Counted from the first letter of the stretch, positions 16,621 to 24,889 are shown. The stretch: DNA of 49,142 nucleotides from Frankiaceae bacterium (GCA_035556555.1 DATMES010000055.1:1-49142), one strand, 5' to 3'. Notes: generated from the sequence alone by a model not told the origin. Numbers and translations: made by a program.

Positions 16621-18036
16621 ATGAAGTTCCGCAGCACCAAGCAGAACCGGCACGGCACGTCGCGTTCGGAGCGGCGCCCGCGCCTCGGAAGGTCACGGAG
16701 GGCGCTGGGTACTGTGGCCGTCACGGCGTCGTCGCTCCTCCTCGCCGTTCTCGCCGCTCCGGTGGCGAGCGCGAGCGCCCACGGAGTGCTGACCACCACG
16801 GTCGTGTTCCCCGGCGGCATCCCCGCGAGCGGCGCGGAGGTCCGGCTCACGGTCGGGCGCGCGAACGAGCCCGAGCGGGAGCTGGCGGTGGCCGTGGCGG
16901 ATGCGCGGGGCAGCGTCGCGTTCGACGTACCGGAGACGGGGTCGCTGGTCGCCCGCGCCTCGTCCGAGGGCGGGCGTCTGCGTACCGTCCTCGTCTCGAC
17001 GGCACGGCAGGGCACCGACGACGCGCCGCTCTACTTCAAGCGGGTGGCAACGGTCTGGTTGACGCTGGACCCGGAGAGCAAGACGTTCACGGTGCCGGCC
17101 GTCGGCGTCCAGTTCCTGCGAACGATGCCGGAGTTCGACCGGACGCTCGTCGCGCAGCTGGGTGAGCAGACGCTCGCGCAGGTGGGAGAGCTCGCCGACA
17201 TGACCCTGCCCTGGCTGCTGGACGCGAAAGCGCGGCTCGACGCGGAGATGGCGTCGCGCGGATACCTCTTCGAGAACGAGGCGGTCGCGTACAACATCCA
17301 CACCGCCGACGGCATGCTCACCTGGCTGACCTACGCGCCCGAGCAGGTGGTCGTGCGGCCTACCGGTGAAGTAGGCGTCTACGAGGTGCTGCCGCTTTCG
17401 ACGATGGGCCTGCCCGCCGTCGACACGACCGACGCGGGCGACGCCGCGGACGACCTCAGCACCGCCGCGGCGGCGAAGGAGCGCGGCCGCTGGGGCAAGC
17501 ACTCCTCGGACTGCTTCTTCGTCGCGGGTCCGGACGCGGAACATCCGCGGTACCAGCGCACGGTGTGCTGGCAGCTCGACCACCAGGTGATGGACACCTA
17601 CAAGGGCCGCTCGTACTGGCAGTTCCACATGGACGCCAGCGGCACGGCGATGAGCGGCGACCGGATGGCGAGGCTCTGGGTGCACTCGCAGCCGTGGTGG
17701 GACGGCGGAGCCCCGCAGCAGTACCGCGACGGCCAGAGCGCACCCACCGCCACGTACTCCTCCACGGAGGGATGTACGACGCGCTCGCACGAGCTCAGCA
17801 TCGCGTCGGGTGAACCGGTCAAGGTCGGTGCCGCGTACAGCTGGGCCCGCACGTCGTGCGAGACCTACGGGCCGAGGATGTTCCAGAACGCCGGCCAGCA
17901 CGCGTCGAACTGGTGGGGCAACGACGACGTCGGCGCGAACACGTACCGGTACGTCGCCCTCAAGACGCCGGTCTTCACGGTGACCAGCCAGGGAACGCCG
18001 CTCTGGAGCCCGTGGTCGGGGCAGTGGGTCGGTTAG
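16621..18036 (+). CDS. Secreted protein of unknown function
   Basis: 471 residues from the ATG with GGGAGGA just upstream. A long twin-basic n-region (RRPRLGRSRRALG) precedes a hydrophobic stretch and ALAAPVASASA cleavage site, so export is by Sec or possibly Tat. The mature N terminus (GVLTTTVVFPGGIPASGAEVRLTVGR) is a beta-sandwich-like carboxypeptidase-regulatory or Ig domain. The C-terminal half has Cys and Trp-rich segments (SSDCFFVAG, TVCWQLDHQVMDTYKGRSYWQF, HASNWWGNDD) and may be a disulphide-bonded globular domain. I do not recognise the family. It stands alone after a terminator. Confidence 0.75.
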   Translation: MKFRSTKQNRHGTSRSERRPRLGRSRRALGTVAVTASSLLLAVLAAPVASASAHGVLTTTVVFPGGIPASGAEVRLTVGRANEPERELAVAVADARGSVAFDVPETGSLVARASSEGGRLRTVLVSTARQGTDDAPLYFKRVATVWLTLDPESKTFTVPAVGVQFLRTMPEFDRTLVAQLGEQTLAQVGELADMTLPWLLDAKARLDAEMASRGYLFENEAVAYNIHTADGMLTWLTYAPEQVVVRPTGEVGVYEVLPLSTMGLPAVDTTDAGDAADDLSTAAAAKERGRWGKHSSDCFFVAGPDAEHPRYQRTVCWQLDHQVMDTYKGRSYWQFHMDASGTAMSGDRMARLWVHSQPWWDGGAPQQYRDGQSAPTATYSSTEGCTTRSHELSIASGEPVKVGAAYSWARTSCETYGPRMFQNAGQHASNWWGNDDVGANTYRYVALKTPVFTVTSQGTPLWSPWSGQWVG

Positions 18037-18110
18037 CGGCGGAACCGGACGTCCTCCCGCGCGCGTCGTGGCGCGCGGGAGAACCGCCCGGCCGCCACTA
18101 CCCTCCCGGC

Positions 18111-18629
18111 ATGACACCTCGGGGGAGGCGCCGGGCGGTCGTGGCGGTCGTCACCGGAGCCTTGGTCATGGCCGGGGTGACGTTCGCGGTGGCCCGGCCG
18201 GATGCGCACCGGCCGGATGCACCCAGGCCCGCTGCGCGCTCGTCCGCGATCGGTGACGCCGAGGCCCGCGCGCTGCTGGCGGCGAAGGTCCAGCAGGCAC
18301 AGCGCAGGGACGCGAGGGCGTACTGCTCCGACGTGCAGGGCACGACGATGTGCGAGCACCAGTGGCAGCAGGCCGGAGGGCCGTCGGCGGTCCCGGCAAC
18401 GCCGCCGCGTGTGGTCCGGAGCAAGTCCTTCGGAGAGTTCAGGGCGTTGCGCGCGTGCGGTGTCCGGCCGGACGGCGAGCCGTACGAGGCGGACTTCGTC
18501 GTCCGCGACGTCGGCGGCATTCCGCGGGTGCACCTTGCGGTGTGGTGGGGCGACCAGCGGTTCGTCGGCGCGTTCGTCGAGGGCAGCGAACCGAAGGACA
18601 CGCGGGAGCGCGCGCCGTCGCTGTGCTGA
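18111..18629 (+). CDS. Small secreted or membrane-anchored hypothetical protein
   Basis: 172 residues. A basic start (MTPRGRRR) and hydrophobic segment (AVVAVVTGALVMAGVTFAVA) form a signal anchor, followed by a short Asp/Arg/Pro spacer repeat (DAHRPDAPRP). The outer part has four Cys (AYCSDV, TMCEHQW, RACGVR, SLC at the C terminus), suggesting two disulphides, and an EADFVVRDVGGIPRVHLAVWWGDQRFVGAF beta region. No family recognised. It converges on the kinase-like gene with 11 bases between stops. Confidence 0.65.
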   Translation: MTPRGRRRAVVAVVTGALVMAGVTFAVARPDAHRPDAPRPAARSSAIGDAEARALLAAKVQQAQRRDARAYCSDVQGTTMCEHQWQQAGGPSAVPATPPRVVRSKSFGEFRALRACGVRPDGEPYEADFVVRDVGGIPRVHLAVWWGDQRFVGAFVEGSEPKDTRERAPSLC

Positions 18630-18640
18630 CCCGGCGTTCC

Positions 18641-19525
18641 TCAGCCGGCCAGCGCCGCGTCGATCCAGTGCCGCGACATCGCGGCGATGGCCGGGCTGCG
18701 CGTCCGGTAGTACGGCAGGGCGATGAGCCCCATCGACAGCGCCCAGCCACGGCCGCGCGCCCACGTCGCGTCGTCGTAGCCGAGGGCGTTCCTGAACGTC
18801 TCCCTCGCCTCCGGCGCCACGAAGGTCCACGCCGGCATCACGTCCACCGCCGGGTCGCCGACGCCGAGCCCGCCGTAGTCGATCACCGCGCTGAGCCGCC
18901 CGCCGTCGGCGAGGACGTTGCCCGCGTGGAGGTCGCCGTGGACCCAGACCGGCGGCCGGTCCCACACCGGCGCGGCCAGCGCCGCCTCCCACGCCTCGGT
19001 CGCGGCGGCCACGTCGAGCTCGCCGCCCAGCTCGGCGAGCGCCGAGCGGAAGTACCCGTCGCGCTCGGCGAGCGGGCGGCCCCGGCCGAAGTTGTGGTCG
19101 CCGGGTGGCGGCCCGCCGGGCAGGTCGACGGCGTGCATCGCGCGGACGTACGCCGCCAGGTCCACTGCCGCGGCGTACGGGTCGCCGATCCGTTCCGGTG
19201 TCGCCGGCGCGCCGCGCACCCAGCGGCAGACGGACCAGGGGAACGGGTACCCCTCGCCGGGGACGCCGACGACGACCGGCACGGGTGCTGGCAGCGGCAG
19301 CGAGGGCGCGATCAGCGGCAGCCAGCGCTGCTCCTTCGCCGCCTGCCGCCCCGCGGAGGGGATGCGCGGCAGCCGTACGGACAGCTCGTCGCCGAGGCGG
19401 AAGATCGCGTTGTCGGTGCCGTCGGACTCGACCCGCGAAAGCGGCAGCGACGCCCACGAAGGGAGCTGTGCCGCGAGCAGCCGGCGTACGAGGTCCGCGG
19501 AGACCGGCACCTCGTCGGCGTGCAT
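18641..19525 (-). CDS. Aminoglycoside phosphotransferase (APH)-family kinase
   Basis: 294 residues. It has the kinase-like APH fold: NAIFRLGDELSVRLPR holds the ATP-anchoring region, VWVHGDLHAGNVLAD the catalytic HGDLHxxN loop, and AVIDYGGLGVGDPAVD the metal-binding D. This subfamily (MHADEVPVSADLVRRLL start, PWSVCRWVRG motif) is common on actinobacterial chromosomes and usually phosphorylates small metabolites or is of unknown substrate, so drug resistance should not be assumed. The ATG at 19525 overlaps the TGA of the upstream membrane gene by one base, indicating coupling. Confidence 0.85.
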   Translation of the reverse strand: MHADEVPVSADLVRRLLAAQLPSWASLPLSRVESDGTDNAIFRLGDELSVRLPRIPSAGRQAAKEQRWLPLIAPSLPLPAPVPVVVGVPGEGYPFPWSVCRWVRGAPATPERIGDPYAAAVDLAAYVRAMHAVDLPGGPPPGDHNFGRGRPLAERDGYFRSALAELGGELDVAAATEAWEAALAAPVWDRPPVWVHGDLHAGNVLADGGRLSAVIDYGGLGVGDPAVDVMPAWTFVAPEARETFRNALGYDDATWARGRGWALSMGLIALPYYRTRSPAIAAMSRHWIDAALAG

Positions 19526-19905
19526 CACTGCCGTGTGACCCGCCAGCCGTACGGCGTCAGCCCGCGCGGCTTGAAGACGGACAGGACGGTCGCGACGAGC
19601 ACCAGCACGACGGTCGCGAAGACGTTGACGACCAGCTTCGTGACCCAGTAGTGCCGGAACAGCCCCCACGTCGTGCCGAGCGACTGGACGAGACCGGTGA
19701 GCAACGACGCGACGCAGAACGGCAGCACGACGTAGCGGCCGAGCAGGTCCGAGGCGTTCCGCACGCCGCGTACGGTCTCCGCGTCGTCGCTCGTCACGCC
19801 CGCGACGGCCGGCGCGAGGAACGCCGTCACGGCGCCGAGCCACCCGACCGACGCCGTCACGTGCGCCGTCAGTGCGGCCTTGCGGACCCGCGGCGGCATC
19901 AGCAC
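19525..19905 (-). CDS. Four-helix membrane protein (DUF2269-like)
   Basis: 126 residues from GTG 19905 (ATG 19899 also possible). Four predicted membrane helices: LTAHVTASVGWLGAVTAFLAPAVAG, SDLLGRYVVLPFCVASLLTGLVQSL, WGLFRHYWVTKLVVNVFATVV and LVLVATVLSVF. Conserved-looking His and Trp (AHVTASVGWLG, FRHYWVTKL) resemble the DUF2269/copper-resistance-D-like group. Function unknown. It is translated together with the APH gene and preceded by a tiny hydrophobic reading frame. Confidence 0.7.
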   Translation of the reverse strand: MLMPPRVRKAALTAHVTASVGWLGAVTAFLAPAVAGVTSDDAETVRGVRNASDLLGRYVVLPFCVASLLTGLVQSLGTTWGLFRHYWVTKLVVNVFATVVLVLVATVLSVFKPRGLTPYGWRVTRQ

Positions 19906-19909
19906 GAGG

Positions 19910-19984
19910 TCAGTGGCGTCCAGGACCGTGCTCTCCGCCGGAGAGCAGCGCGACGACGAACACCACGAGCACGACCGCCGTCAC
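19910..19984 (-). CDS. Possible tiny one-helix membrane protein, start unresolved
   Basis: A 24-residue frame from GTG 19984 reads as a single membrane helix with a polar tail (TAVVLVVFVVALLSGGEHGPGRH) and stops 5 bases before the next gene. Upstream in the same frame, protein-like sequence (TPAGDAALAKAFAVV) continues to about 20015 without a start codon. A start-bearing frame (VTLPDGAGERPPA from about 20052) joins it only after a frameshift. It may be a real gene with a sequencing or natural frameshift near 20015. Confidence 0.3.
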   Translation of the reverse strand: MTAVVLVVFVVALLSGGEHGPGRH

Positions 19985-20060
19985 GACCGCGAACGCCTTC
20001 GCCAGCGCGGCATCGCCGGCGGGCGTTCGCCGGCGCCGTCGGGGAGCGTCACGGAAGGGC

Positions 20061-20528
20061 TCAGCCGAGGTGCTCGGCGAGGTACGCCACGTCGCCGAGC
20101 TGGCGGACCAGCTCGAGCTGCGTCTCCAGCCAGTCGGCGTGCTCCTCCTCGCCGCGCAGGATCTCGGCGAACAGGTCGCGGCTGCCGCTGTCGCCGACCT
20201 CGACGGCCTTGGCGACGCACCGGTTGAGGCGTTCGATGGCCTCGAGCTCGACGGTGAGCGCCAGCTCGAGCTTCTCGCGCGGGGTCTCGCCGACGCGGAC
20301 CGTCCCGAGGCGCTGGAGGTTGGGCATGCCGTCGAGGAACAGGATCCGGTCGATGAGCTTCTCGGCGTCGCGCATCTCGTCGATGGAATCCTCGCGGAAG
20401 TGCTCGGCGAGGCGCAGGTAGCCCCAGTTCTGAAGCATCTTCGCGTCGATGAAGTACTGGTTGATCGCCGTGAGCTCGGCGGTCAGCACCTCGTTGAGCA
20501 GCTCGACGACGTCCTTGTTGCCCTTCAA
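20061..20528 (-). CDS. bfr: Bacterioferritin with altered ferroxidase centre
   Basis: 155 residues. This is a 24-mer haem ferritin that oxidises Fe(II) and stores iron. Start TTG 20528 is chosen: it yields the standard MKGNKDV N terminus, puts every ligand in canonical numbering, has GGAGG 5 bases upstream, and overlaps the bfd stop as TTGA. Seen: Glu18, Glu51, haem-binding Met52, Glu94, Glu127 and His130. The usual His54 is Asp (EMRDAEKL), so the di-iron site has one altered ligand. The partner gene bfd precedes it in the same operon. Probably iron-regulated through the dyad upstream of bfd. Confidence 0.93.
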   Translation of the reverse strand: MKGNKDVVELLNEVLTAELTAINQYFIDAKMLQNWGYLRLAEHFREDSIDEMRDAEKLIDRILFLDGMPNLQRLGTVRVGETPREKLELALTVELEAIERLNRCVAKAVEVGDSGSRDLFAEILRGEEEHADWLETQLELVRQLGDVAYLAEHLG

Positions 20529-20752
20529 CCGTGCCTCCACCCGAGTAGCCCTGCCAGCGGGCGGTGCCCGGCGCCGGCGCCGGCCATCCGCTCTGCCCGC
20601 TCGCACAGTAGCCGCTCGAGCTCGGGGTGGCAGCCCCCGCAGCAGGTCCCGGCCGCGCAGCGTTCGCCGATGTCCTCGATCGAGTGCGCGCCGTCGTCGA
20701 TCGCCCGCGTCACCTCGCGCGCACTGACCACGTGGCAGTGGCAGATGATCAC
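20525..20752 (-). CDS. bfd: Bacterioferritin-associated ferredoxin (Bfd-like)
   Basis: 75 residues. [2Fe-2S] protein of the BFD type with the ligand spacing CxC...CxxC at Cys4, Cys6, Cys38 and Cys41, exactly as in characterised Bfd. Bfd docks on bacterioferritin and passes electrons through the haem to release stored iron. The GTG start at 20752 opens MIICHCHVVS, a typical N terminus. The C-terminal 20 residues (MAGAGAGHRPLAGLLGWRHG) extend beyond the minimal domain. Stop and bfr start share bases, so the pair is coupled. Confidence 0.9.
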   Translation of the reverse strand: MIICHCHVVSAREVTRAIDDGAHSIEDIGERCAAGTCCGGCHPELERLLCERAERMAGAGAGHRPLAGLLGWRHG

Positions 20753-20782
20753 GGGACGTCCTCTCGCGGGCCGGTCTCCATG

Positions 20783-20796
20783 TTAGGTCCCCCTAA
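20783..20796. promoter_or_regulatory. Candidate iron-responsive dyad upstream of bfd-bfr
   Basis: TTAGG and CCTAA half-sites separated by 4 bases lie 30 bases before the bfd start. These half-sites match the outer arms of IdeR/DtxR boxes, although the usual spacing is about 9. The gene context (iron storage and release) supports an iron regulator; the spacing argues for caution. Confidence 0.4.
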
Positions 20797-20925
20797 GTTG
20801 CGGGTCCAACCCCACCGGGCAGGCGTAGCGGTCACCGCCGCGGCTGCGCCGTCCAGGTCCGCCGAACCAGCCTTCCCCGTCGCGGCTCCTCACTCGGACC
20901 GCGTACCACTCAGGGGAGGAACCAC

Positions 20926-21426
20926 ATGTCCGTACCGCGTCTCGTCCCGGCCGTGCTGCTCGCACTCGCCGCCACCGCGCCGAACGCCGCCGCCATCGAC
21001 GTCGAGGTCCCCGGCGTCTGCGTCCCGCGCCAGGTCGCTGCCGCCTGCGTCGAGAGGGCCGGCACCGGCGTCGTCACGCACGACGTCACGACGTTCGCCG
21101 ACGGCGGCACCCGACCGGTCGAGTCGGCCTGCCGCTGGTACACGCAGCCGACGACGCCGGGCAACCCCCGCGAGCTGGTGCTGCGCATCGACTCCGTGGC
21201 ACCGGGCGCCAGGAACGTCGCCGGCACCTGCCTGTTCCGCGTCGACGGTCAGGAGCTGTCGATCAACACGTGGCCGGGCGGGACGCCGGGGCCGGCCACC
21301 TTCGGCGAGACGTACCTCGCCGACACGCGCCAGCAGGTCAGCGTCGTGTGCGTACCGTCGACGACGGCTTGGTACCCCGACGGCACCGTCACGACGCGGA
21401 AGGAGAACTGCGGCGGCGACGACTGA
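20926..21426 (+). CDS. Small secreted Cys-containing protein
   Basis: 166 residues, ATG with GGGGAGGA about 7 bases upstream. Sec signal peptide MSVPRLVPAVLLALAATAPNAAA. The mature protein has eight or so Cys (VPGVCVPR, AAACVERAG, ESACRWY, AGTCLFRVD, SVVCVPST, KENCGGDD), consistent with a disulphide-rich extracellular domain. Family not recognised. Its last 38 bases overlap the end of the convergent LPATG gene, so both C termini are encoded by the same DNA on opposite strands. Confidence 0.75.
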   Translation: MSVPRLVPAVLLALAATAPNAAAIDVEVPGVCVPRQVAAACVERAGTGVVTHDVTTFADGGTRPVESACRWYTQPTTPGNPRELVLRIDSVAPGARNVAGTCLFRVDGQELSINTWPGGTPGPATFGETYLADTRQQVSVVCVPSTTAWYPDGTVTTRKENCGGDD

Positions 21427-24400
21427 CCGCCGCGCCGCGCTGCAGCGCCGTACCCACGACCACCAGCACCAGCGCCGCCCAGACGAGCGCGTCCGTCGCG
21501 GCGCCGGTCGCCGGGAGGCTGGGTACGGCGCGCGGCCGCGTCCGCGCCGGCACCGTCACCGTGACGACGGACTCGGTGCATCCCGCCGCCGTGCAGACCC
21601 GCACGGTGAACCGGTCGGTCCCCGTGAAGCCGTCGTCGGGCACGTACCGCACCGTGCCGTCGTCGAGCACCTCGACGTCGCCGTGCGCGGGCCCGTCGAC
21701 GACCTCGACGGTCGCGCCCGCGTCGCCGTCGCAGGGGAGGGTCACGACGATGCCGCCGGGGCCTGACGTGACGCTCACGCTGTCGCAGTCGGGCGCCTCG
21801 GCCGCGGGCTCCGCCGCCGCGACGACGATCGTCACGGTATCGGTCGCGGTGAGCGTGCCGTCGGAGACCGTCAGCTCGAACGTCAGCGTCGCCGGCCCGG
21901 TCACGCCGCCGAACGACGGCGTCGCCGTCCCCGCGCCGGCCAGCGTCACAGCGGGCCCGGAGACCTGCGTCCAGCCGTACGTCAGCGCGTCCAGGTCGGG
22001 ATCGCTCGAGCCGCTGCCGTCGAGCGTCACAGGCGACCCGCTCGGCACCGTGCGGTCGTCGCCCGCGTCGGCGACCGGCGGCGCGTTGCTCACCGAGCCT
22101 GTCGTCACCGTGACGGTCGCGGTGTCGCACGCCTCGTCGGCGTCGCAGACCGTGTAGGTGAACGTGTCGGCGCCCGACCAGCCGGCGTCGGGCGTGTACG
22201 TCACGTCGTTGCCGTTCACGGACACGGAGCCGTGCGCCGGGTCGGCGACGTCGATCGTCAGCGTGTCGCCGTCGACGTCGCTGTCGTTGTCGGTCGGGTC
22301 GAAGGTGGCCGGCATGCCGTACGCCGCCGCCTCCGCGTCGTCGCCGGCGACCGGCGCGTCGTTGACGGCGGTCACCGTCACGGTCACCGTCGCCGCGGCG
22401 CAGGCGCCCGACGGGTCGCAGACCTCGTAACCGAAGGAGTCCTGGCCGTTGAAGTCGGCGTCGGGCGTGTAGGTGTACGACCCGTCGTCCTCGATCGTCA
22501 CGGTGCCGTGGTCCGGCTCCTCGGTGCCGCCGAACGTCAGCGCGTCGCCGTCCACGTCGACCGATCCGGGCAGCGTGCCGCTCTTGGCGGTGTCCTCTGC
22601 CGTCGTGACGGCGTCGCCCGGCGGTGCCGGCGGCGCGTCGTTGACCGGCGTCACGGTGACCGTGACGGTGGCGGGCGCGCAGGCGCCGGACGGGTCGCAG
22701 ACCTCGTAGCCGAAGGAGTCCTGGCCGTTGTAGTCGGGGTCGGGCGTGTAGGTGTACGAGCCGTCGTCCTCGATCGTCACGTCGCCGTGCGCCGGCTCGT
22801 CGGTGCCGCCGAAGGTCAGCGCGTCGCCGTCTGGATCAACCGATCCGGGCAGCGTGCCGCTCTTCGCCGTGTCCTCCGCCGTCGTGATCGCGTCTCCGGG
22901 CGGGGCGGGCGGCGCGTCGTTGACCGGCGTCACGGTGACCGTGACGGTGGCGGGCGCGCAGGCGCCGGACGGGTCGCAGACCTCGTAGCCGAACGAGTCG
23001 GGACCCGAGTAGCCGGGGTCGGGCGTGTAGGTGTACGAGCCGTCGGCGTCGATGGTCACGTCGCCGTGCGCAGGGGCGTCGGTCGCGCCGAACGTCAGCG
23101 CGTCGCCGTCGGGGTCGACCGACCCGGGCAGGGTGCCCGACGCGGGCGTGTCCTCCGCTGTCGAGAACGACGAGTCCGCGGGCGACGGCGGCGCGTCGTT
23201 GTCCGCGGTCACGGTCACCGTGACGGTGGCGGGCGCGCAGGCGCCGGAGGGGTCGCAGACCTCGTAGCCGAACGAGTCGGGACCCGAGTAGCCGGGGTCC
23301 GGCGTGTACGTGTACGAGCCGTCGGCGTCGACCGTCACGTCGCCGTGCGCAGGGGCATCGGTCGCCCCGAACGTCAGCGCGTCCCCGTCTGGATCAACCG
23401 ATCCGGGCAGCGTGCCGCTCTTCGCGGTGTCCTCCGGCGTCGAGAACGACGAGTCCGCGGGCGACGGCGGCGGGTCGTTCACCGCCGTCACCGTCACGGT
23501 CACGACGGCGGCCGAGCAGGCGCCGGAGGGGTCGCAGGCGGTGTACGTGAACGAGTCGGGCCCGGCGTAGTCCGCGTCGGGTGTGTACGTCACGACGCCG
23601 CCCGACTCCGTCACCGTGCCGTGCGGGGGATCCGAGAGCGTGCCGACGGACAGCGCGTCGCCGTCGGCGTCGGTGTCGTTCAGGAGAACGCTCACGGTGC
23701 CGGAGCCGTCCTCGGCGACGGTGAGCGTGTCCGGGTCCGCGTCGGGTGTCGCGTTCTCGCCGGCCGCGACGGCGGTGACGGTGAGCGCGGGCGCGCTGCC
23801 GTTCTTGGTCACGCCCGTGGCCAGGTCGACACCCGTCGCGCTGACCGCGGACAGCAGCGGTACGGCACCGTCGGACGCCGGCGTCAGCGACACCGTCACG
23901 TCCACGGTCTTGGTCTGGCCCGGCAGCAGCGTGCCCGCCGACCACGTCAGGTCCGAGCCGCTCAGGGAGACAGGCCCCGACACGTACGTCACGCCCGCCG
24001 GCAGCGTGGCGGTCGCGACGGCGGAGGACACCTCGCCGCCGCCGGGGTTCGTCATCGTCAGTGTCACGGTGTACGTGGTCGCCGAGCCGACCACGGGCGG
24101 CGTCGGCCCGGACACCGCGGCGGCGCCGGACGTCGCGCCGAGCGACCCCGGCGAGAAGCTGACGACCGAGAGGCCGTCCCAGACCACGGACGTCGCCGTG
24201 CCGAGCATGAAGTCCTTGTTGATGGTGGCGAGGTTCGCGGCAGCGGAGGAGCCGTAGTAGAGCTGGATCGGCGTCGTCGCGGTGATCGTGCCGCCCGACG
24301 CGGTCGTGATCCGCGCGATCGGCACCTGGTAGTCGAGGAACCAGTGCCCGCCCGCCGCCGCGACGACGCGCATGCCGGCCGACGGCGACGTGAACGGGTA

Positions 24401-24889
24401 CTCGTAGACGCTCGTCACGGTCGTGCCCGGCGCGGTCGCGGTGTAGACGTAGTCGATCGACGCGCTCTTGCCGTCGACGCCGACGACCGCCTTGACGACG
24501 CCGCCGACGGCGATCTGCGTGAGGTACGCGTTGCCCGTCAGCCCGCCCTTCGTCGCGTCGGACGGGTCGACCGCAAGACGCACGCGGAAGAACGCCGTCG
24601 TGCCGTCGGAGGCGTAGTAGACGGTCGGCTGGCCGCCGGTGCAGCCGGAACCGGAGCACGGTCCCGACGAGAGGTCGGCATTGTCCGGGTTCTCGTCGCC
24701 GAGGACGTCCTGGACGTACGCGCCGGTGTCGAGCCGGTAGCCGTTCCACGTCGTGGGCCACGTCACCGCCGTGTCGCCGAGCGGGCTGTTGCCTGCTGCC
24801 GCCGGGAACGACGCCCCGACCACGACCGCCACCACCGTCGCGACGCGCGTGGCCGCGCGCCGTGCCGTACCGCTACCGAAAGCGCGCAT
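21389..24889 (-). CDS. LPATG-anchored cadherin-like tandem repeat surface protein
   Basis: 1166 residues from ATG 24889; a longer reading to 24967 adds no signal-like sequence. Signal peptide (about 1-33), an N-terminal unrecognised domain (PTTWNGYRLDTGAYVQDVLGDENPD...), a DUF11-like domain (about 275-365), then six or more tandem-95/VCBS-type repeats (EDTxxSGTLPGSVDPDGDALTFG...DGSYTYTPDxxYxGxDSFGYEVCDPSGACA). A PKD/Ig-like domain (PPVADAGDDRTVPSGSPVTLDGSGSSDPD) and a last repeat follow. The end is a sorting signal: LPATG at about 1125-1129, a hydrophobic helix and RRRR tail, for covalent attachment to the wall by a class-E/A sortase, which is not in this window. Probable adhesin. Confidence 0.9.
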   Translation of the reverse strand: MRAFGSGTARRAATRVATVVAVVVGASFPAAAGNSPLGDTAVTWPTTWNGYRLDTGAYVQDVLGDENPDNADLSSGPCSGSGCTGGQPTVYYASDGTTAFFRVRLAVDPSDATKGGLTGNAYLTQIAVGGVVKAVVGVDGKSASIDYVYTATAPGTTVTSVYEYPFTSPSAGMRVVAAAGGHWFLDYQVPIARITTASGGTITATTPIQLYYGSSAAANLATINKDFMLGTATSVVWDGLSVVSFSPGSLGATSGAAAVSGPTPPVVGSATTYTVTLTMTNPGGGEVSSAVATATLPAGVTYVSGPVSLSGSDLTWSAGTLLPGQTKTVDVTVSLTPASDGAVPLLSAVSATGVDLATGVTKNGSAPALTVTAVAAGENATPDADPDTLTVAEDGSGTVSVLLNDTDADGDALSVGTLSDPPHGTVTESGGVVTYTPDADYAGPDSFTYTACDPSGACSAAVVTVTVTAVNDPPPSPADSSFSTPEDTAKSGTLPGSVDPDGDALTFGATDAPAHGDVTVDADGSYTYTPDPGYSGPDSFGYEVCDPSGACAPATVTVTVTADNDAPPSPADSSFSTAEDTPASGTLPGSVDPDGDALTFGATDAPAHGDVTIDADGSYTYTPDPGYSGPDSFGYEVCDPSGACAPATVTVTVTPVNDAPPAPPGDAITTAEDTAKSGTLPGSVDPDGDALTFGGTDEPAHGDVTIEDDGSYTYTPDPDYNGQDSFGYEVCDPSGACAPATVTVTVTPVNDAPPAPPGDAVTTAEDTAKSGTLPGSVDVDGDALTFGGTEEPDHGTVTIEDDGSYTYTPDADFNGQDSFGYEVCDPSGACAAATVTVTVTAVNDAPVAGDDAEAAAYGMPATFDPTDNDSDVDGDTLTIDVADPAHGSVSVNGNDVTYTPDAGWSGADTFTYTVCDADEACDTATVTVTTGSVSNAPPVADAGDDRTVPSGSPVTLDGSGSSDPDLDALTYGWTQVSGPAVTLAGAGTATPSFGGVTGPATLTFELTVSDGTLTATDTVTIVVAAAEPAAEAPDCDSVSVTSGPGGIVVTLPCDGDAGATVEVVDGPAHGDVEVLDDGTVRYVPDDGFTGTDRFTVRVCTAAGCTESVVTVTVPARTRPRAVPSLPATGAATDALVWAALVLVVVGTALQRGAAVSRRRRSSPSAS
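22390..23510 (-). repeat. Tandem ~279-bp repeats within the surface-protein gene
   Basis: Four copies spaced 273-279 bases encode 93-residue cadherin-like modules. Parts of neighbouring copies are almost identical in DNA (for example the block encoding CDPSGACAPATVTVTVT), which shows recent duplication or gene conversion. Copy number could vary between strains and assemblies may collapse here. Confidence 0.85.

Noticed and set aside
18641-19525. Aminoglycoside resistance kinase
   Set aside because: APH-fold motifs are present, but this chromosomal subfamily has diverse substrates; no resistance call is justified.
22390-23510. CRISPR array or mobile repeat
   Set aside because: The periodic 279-base repeats encode in-frame protein modules; no short direct repeats with unique spacers exist anywhere in the window.
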